A DNA stretch of 64,000 bases from positions 165,050-229,049 of the forward strand of contig NZ_JADNYM010000002.1 in NCBI RefSeq assembly GCF_015708085.1. The letters run 5' to 3'. Under the pieces are notes generated by a model. The model was not told the DNA's origin and did not search any database. It worked only from the letters and a program-made list of their open reading frames with translations. Made by a program: the position numbers and the translations under genes. Positions within the stretch are counted from its first letter, which is position 1, and every line of letters starts with the position of its first letter. The stretch is from Arthrobacter terrae (GTDB taxonomy: Bacteria; Actinomycetota; Actinomycetes; Actinomycetales; Micrococcaceae). This document shows positions 61,557 through 64,000 of this stretch, one piece after another.

Positions 61557-62321
61557 ATGAATAACGCACTTTCCACGGCATTAGCCGACGTCATCACCTT
61601 TGTTCCGAAGCTCATTTTCTTCTTCATCATCCTGATTATCGGCTGGATCATCGCCAAGCTCATTGAAAAAGCCCTCTCCAAGGTCCTGCAAAAAGTCGGC
61701 TTCGACAAAGCGGTCGAACGCGGCGGCATCAAGAAGGCACTGGAGAAGAGCAAATTCGATGCTTCATCCATTGTGGGCAAAATCGTCTACTACTTCATTT
61801 TGCTGTTCGTCCTTGAACTGGCATTCGGGGTGTTCGGCCCTAACCCGATCAGCACCCTGCTAACCGGCATCATCGCCTACCTGCCGCTGGTCTTCGTGGC
61901 GATCATCATCATCGTCATCACCTTCGCCATTGCAGCGGCGGTGCGCGAATTGATCGTCAATATGCTCGGCGGCCTGTCCTACGGCAAGATGCTGGCCAAC
62001 GTCGCCAGCGCCTTCATCATCTTCCTGGGCATCATCGCAGCCCTAAATCAGATGCAGATCGCGGTTACCGTGACCACGCCGATCCTGATCGCCGTTCTGG
62101 CCATCGTCGCCGGAGTGGTTATCGTCGGAGCCGGCGGTGGGCTGATCAAGCCCATGCAGGCCCGCTGGGAAAGTTACCTGTCCAAGGCCGAAGAAGAGGC
62201 ACCCCAAATCAAGGAGCAGGCCAAAAATGCTCCCAGCGTGAAGGACCAGGCACAGCAGGCCAAGAACAAAGCCCAACACAGCCAGCATTCCGGCAACAAC
62301 AAGGGTGCCCACCGCGTCTGA
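61557..62321 (+). CDS. TM-helix-repeat (mechanosensitive channel-like) membrane protein
   Basis: The 254-residue protein has four or five helices with the paired TM-helix repeat of the MscS/CmpX group (ALADVITFVPKLIFFFIILIIGWIIAKLIEKAL and ILIIVITFAIAAAVRELIVNMLGG). A hydrophilic Gln/Lys/Ala tail (about 215-254) follows. It lacks the beta domain of true MscS, so channel activity is uncertain. It stands between the two PRC-barrel genes. Confidence 0.82.
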   Translation: MNNALSTALADVITFVPKLIFFFIILIIGWIIAKLIEKALSKVLQKVGFDKAVERGGIKKALEKSKFDASSIVGKIVYYFILLFVLELAFGVFGPNPISTLLTGIIAYLPLVFVAIIIIVITFAIAAAVRELIVNMLGGLSYGKMLANVASAFIIFLGIIAALNQMQIAVTVTTPILIAVLAIVAGVVIVGAGGGLIKPMQARWESYLSKAEEEAPQIKEQAKNAPSVKDQAQQAKNKAQHSQHSGNNKGAHRV

Positions 62322-62405
62322 GAGACCAACCTATTGGGGTGTTTGGCCCCATCACCACAACCCCAGGGATCATCCAGGTCCCATCTATAAAACAGGAGTA
62401 TTGCA

Positions 62406-63245
62406 ATGATTAGTACAGATCAGATCCAGGAACTGCTCAACAGCGGCGGAACCGTCGTCGGCGGGGAAGGCGAGAAAATCGGCAAGATCGGCCAGGTCTA
62501 CCTGGACGACGAAACCGGCAAACCCGAATGGGTCACGGTCAAAACCGGTATGTTCGGTGGTGCCGAGACTTTCATTCCGTTGGCCGAAGGCACCATCGAC
62601 GGTGACACCATCAGGGTCCCGTACGACAAGGACACGGTCAAAAACGCCCCGCGGATGGACGACTCCGAAGGGCACCTGAGCAAGGACCAGGAGGCAGCCC
62701 TCTATGAGTACTACGGCATGGCCTATACGGAACGGACCTCGGATTCCGGGCTTCCCGCCGGCGGGGCCCCGCAGCAGAACACCGGAGAGCGCAAAGACCT
62801 CTCCGGTGAGTCCGGCGTTCAGGGCCGCGACACGTCCGGACCGACCACCGATGACGCGATGACGCGCTCGGAGGAGAAGTTAAGGGTCGGCACGGAAAAA
62901 GTCGAGACCGGCAGGGCCCGGTTGCGTAAATACGTGGTCACGGAAAACGTTTCCACGACCGTCCCGGTCAGCCACGAGGAGGTCCGCGTCGAACGTGAGC
63001 CGATCACCGAGGCCAACCGCGGAGCTGCTACCTCGGGTTCGGACATCAGCGAAGAGGAGCACGAGATCACCCTGCACGCTGAACGGGCCGTGGTGGAGAA
63101 GGAAACCGTCCCGGTGGAACGGGTCCGGCTCGGCACCGAAACCGTGACAGAGAACCAGGAAGTGAACGAGGAAGTCCGTAAGGAACGGATCGACACCGAC
63201 GGTGACACCGGTACGGCCACCGGTGGTGAGGAGAAGAAACACTGA
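62406..63245 (+). CDS. PRC-barrel and DUF2382 stress protein (copy 2)
   Basis: The 279-residue protein repeats the design of the 60772 product: PRC-barrel (GTVVGGEGEKIGKIGQVYLDDETGKPEWVTV, IRVPYDKDTVKNAP), a Gly/Ser-rich linker, and DUF2382 (RSEEKLRVG, ARLRKYVVTENVSTTVPVSHEEVRVER, VVEKETVPVERVRLGTE). The ends are highly charged. The 84-nt leader contains ACAGGAGTATTGCA as ribosome site. Confidence 0.9.
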   Translation: MISTDQIQELLNSGGTVVGGEGEKIGKIGQVYLDDETGKPEWVTVKTGMFGGAETFIPLAEGTIDGDTIRVPYDKDTVKNAPRMDDSEGHLSKDQEAALYEYYGMAYTERTSDSGLPAGGAPQQNTGERKDLSGESGVQGRDTSGPTTDDAMTRSEEKLRVGTEKVETGRARLRKYVVTENVSTTVPVSHEEVRVEREPITEANRGAATSGSDISEEEHEITLHAERAVVEKETVPVERVRLGTETVTENQEVNEEVRKERIDTDGDTGTATGGEEKKH

Positions 63246-63308
63246 CAGACCGGTGCCCGGTGGAACGGGTCAGACGGGTTTTCCTGGCGAAGGGAAGAGA
63301 AGTGTGAG

Positions 63309-63911
63309 ATGAGTACCAGTTCAGGCTCGGCACCACAGGACGGAACGGACGACAGGGTCCGGCCCCATGCCGGGGTGCGGAACGAACCCGGGCGGGACCG
63401 GGAGAGTGTCGTCGGGAGAGAAAAGGAAAAGTACGGTGGCATCAAGATCGGCTCGGCGTTCTTCGGCTGGCTGACCGCTACCGGTACCGCCGTGTTGCTG
63501 ACCACTTTTCTGGCGGCTGCGGGAACCGTGGTCGCTCTGGCCACCCACACCAACCCCGCCACGGTCACCAACGGTGCCGGCCAGAACCCGCAGACGGTGG
63601 GACTGGCAGGGATTATTGTCCTGCTCGTGATCTTGTTCATCGCCTATTACTGTGGCGGCTACGTTGCCGGGCGGATGGCACGCTTCAACGGCATGAAGCA
63701 GGGCCTCTTTGTCTGGTTGTGGGCGGTGGTGATCGCGATCATTGTCGCCATTGTCAGTGCCGTCGCCGGGAGCAGGTTCAATATCCAGGCACAGCTCAAC
63801 AGCTTCCCCAGGATCCCCATCAACGAAGGGACCATGACCACGGCGGGCATTATCGCGGCCCTCGTCGCCGCTGCGGAATTTGTCAAGGTGGATGAGGCCA
63901 GTGGGAGTTAG
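63309..63911 (+). CDS. Hypothetical membrane protein with hydrophilic N-terminus
   Basis: The 200-residue protein has a charged N-terminal 45 residues (Asp/Arg/Glu-rich) and four membrane helices (about 50-78, 93-117, 134-158, 173-190). A GGYVAGRMARFNGMKQGLFVW loop lies between helices two and three. Related proteins are often next to PRC-barrel genes in actinobacteria; no function is known. It is the last gene of the operon. Confidence 0.75.
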   Translation: MSTSSGSAPQDGTDDRVRPHAGVRNEPGRDRESVVGREKEKYGGIKIGSAFFGWLTATGTAVLLTTFLAAAGTVVALATHTNPATVTNGAGQNPQTVGLAGIIVLLVILFIAYYCGGYVAGRMARFNGMKQGLFVWLWAVVIAIIVAIVSAVAGSRFNIQAQLNSFPRIPINEGTMTTAGIIAALVAAAEFVKVDEASGS

Positions 63912-64000
63912 GCTGCTTTCTTTGTCTCGGGTTTTTCTGGTGGCTTGTTGATCCATACCGTTTCGGGCAGGGCCAGGATTTTGGGGTCCTTGGTGGTGGC
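63908..64000 (-). CDS. Possible 3' end of a minus-strand gene (partial)
   Basis: On the minus strand a frame is open from the window edge to TAA at 63910-63908, giving 30 residues that include LPETVWINKPPEKP and end KKAA. Its stop overlaps that of the convergent gene. The Pro/Lys-rich tail is protein-like, but no family is recognised. Confidence 0.35.
   Translation of the reverse strand, partial: ATTKDPKILALPETVWINKPPEKPETKKAA

Noticed and set aside
1..64000. CRISPR arrays, rRNA operons, intact insertion sequences
   Set aside because: No regularly spaced repeats, rRNA sequence or complete transposase gene was recognised anywhere in the window.

Overview
The window is high-GC actinobacterial DNA, most like the Micrococcaceae (Arthrobacter and relatives). 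The grounds are the split purS-purQ-purL set, a mycothiol-type DinB/MDMPI enzyme, DUF3151 and DUF503 proteins, a sugar ABC operon without its own ATPase, many GTG/TTG starts and tightly overlapping ATGA/GTGA operon junctions. No species is claimed.

1-11.3 kb is ordinary core sequence: the tail of a MarR/OhrR-like regulator, a protein of the actinobacterial '3-methyladenine DNA glycosylase' annotation group, DUF503, purS-purQ-purL with a strong terminator, DUF1990, an MmcQ/YjbR protein, a polysaccharide deacetylase, a CoA-binding protein, a nitrilase-family amidohydrolase, a frameshifted retropepsin-like gene and purA.

11.3-24.2 kb is a catabolic cluster that I read as ectoine (compatible solute) utilisation. 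It holds an ectoine-hydrolase-like M24 protein, an M20 deacylase, two PLP aminotransferases, a succinate-semialdehyde-type aldehyde dehydrogenase, a ProP-like MFS symporter and an FCD-type GntR regulator. Two redox enzymes not normally listed in this pathway, a D-2-hydroxyacid dehydrogenase and a fused FAD/Fe-S dehydrogenase, sit inside it. Near-identical palindromes (TTGT-N2-ACAA core) lie 23-28 nt upstream of three start codons, including that of the regulator, and define a local regulon.

24.4-30.9 kb returns to housekeeping genes: DUF3151, fbaA, a TrmH-type methyltransferase, a HAD phosphatase, pyrE, nadE, xthA. 30.9-37.7 kb is an alpha-glucoside uptake and hydrolysis locus: a LacI regulator, a small membrane protein, two permeases, a lipoprotein binding protein and a GH13 alpha-glucosidase, with a LacI-type operator in the divergent promoter. 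37.7-40.0 kb is an Asp23/Gls24 envelope-stress operon, followed by tRNA-Glu, tRNA-Asp and tRNA-Phe. 40.6-48.3 kb carries a zincin, an NlpC/P60 endopeptidase, a tandem universal stress protein, a truncated flavoprotein, a CopC protein, an NCS2 purine permease and hutG.

48.3-58.3 kb is a disordered accessory region with long gaps, gene fragments and low synteny. It holds a decayed conjugation-type gene, a terminus resembling those of Tn402/Tn5053-family transposons with three internal repeats, a stand-alone GyrB-type ATPase fragment, a GNAT enzyme, small membrane ORFs, a hydrolase, a methyltransferase, an MDMPI protein, a SUMF1-type protein and a CPBP protease. 58.3-63.9 kb is a second, extended Asp23/Gls24 operon with the same gene order as the first, plus two PRC-barrel/DUF2382 proteins, a TM-helix-repeat channel-like protein and a further membrane protein.
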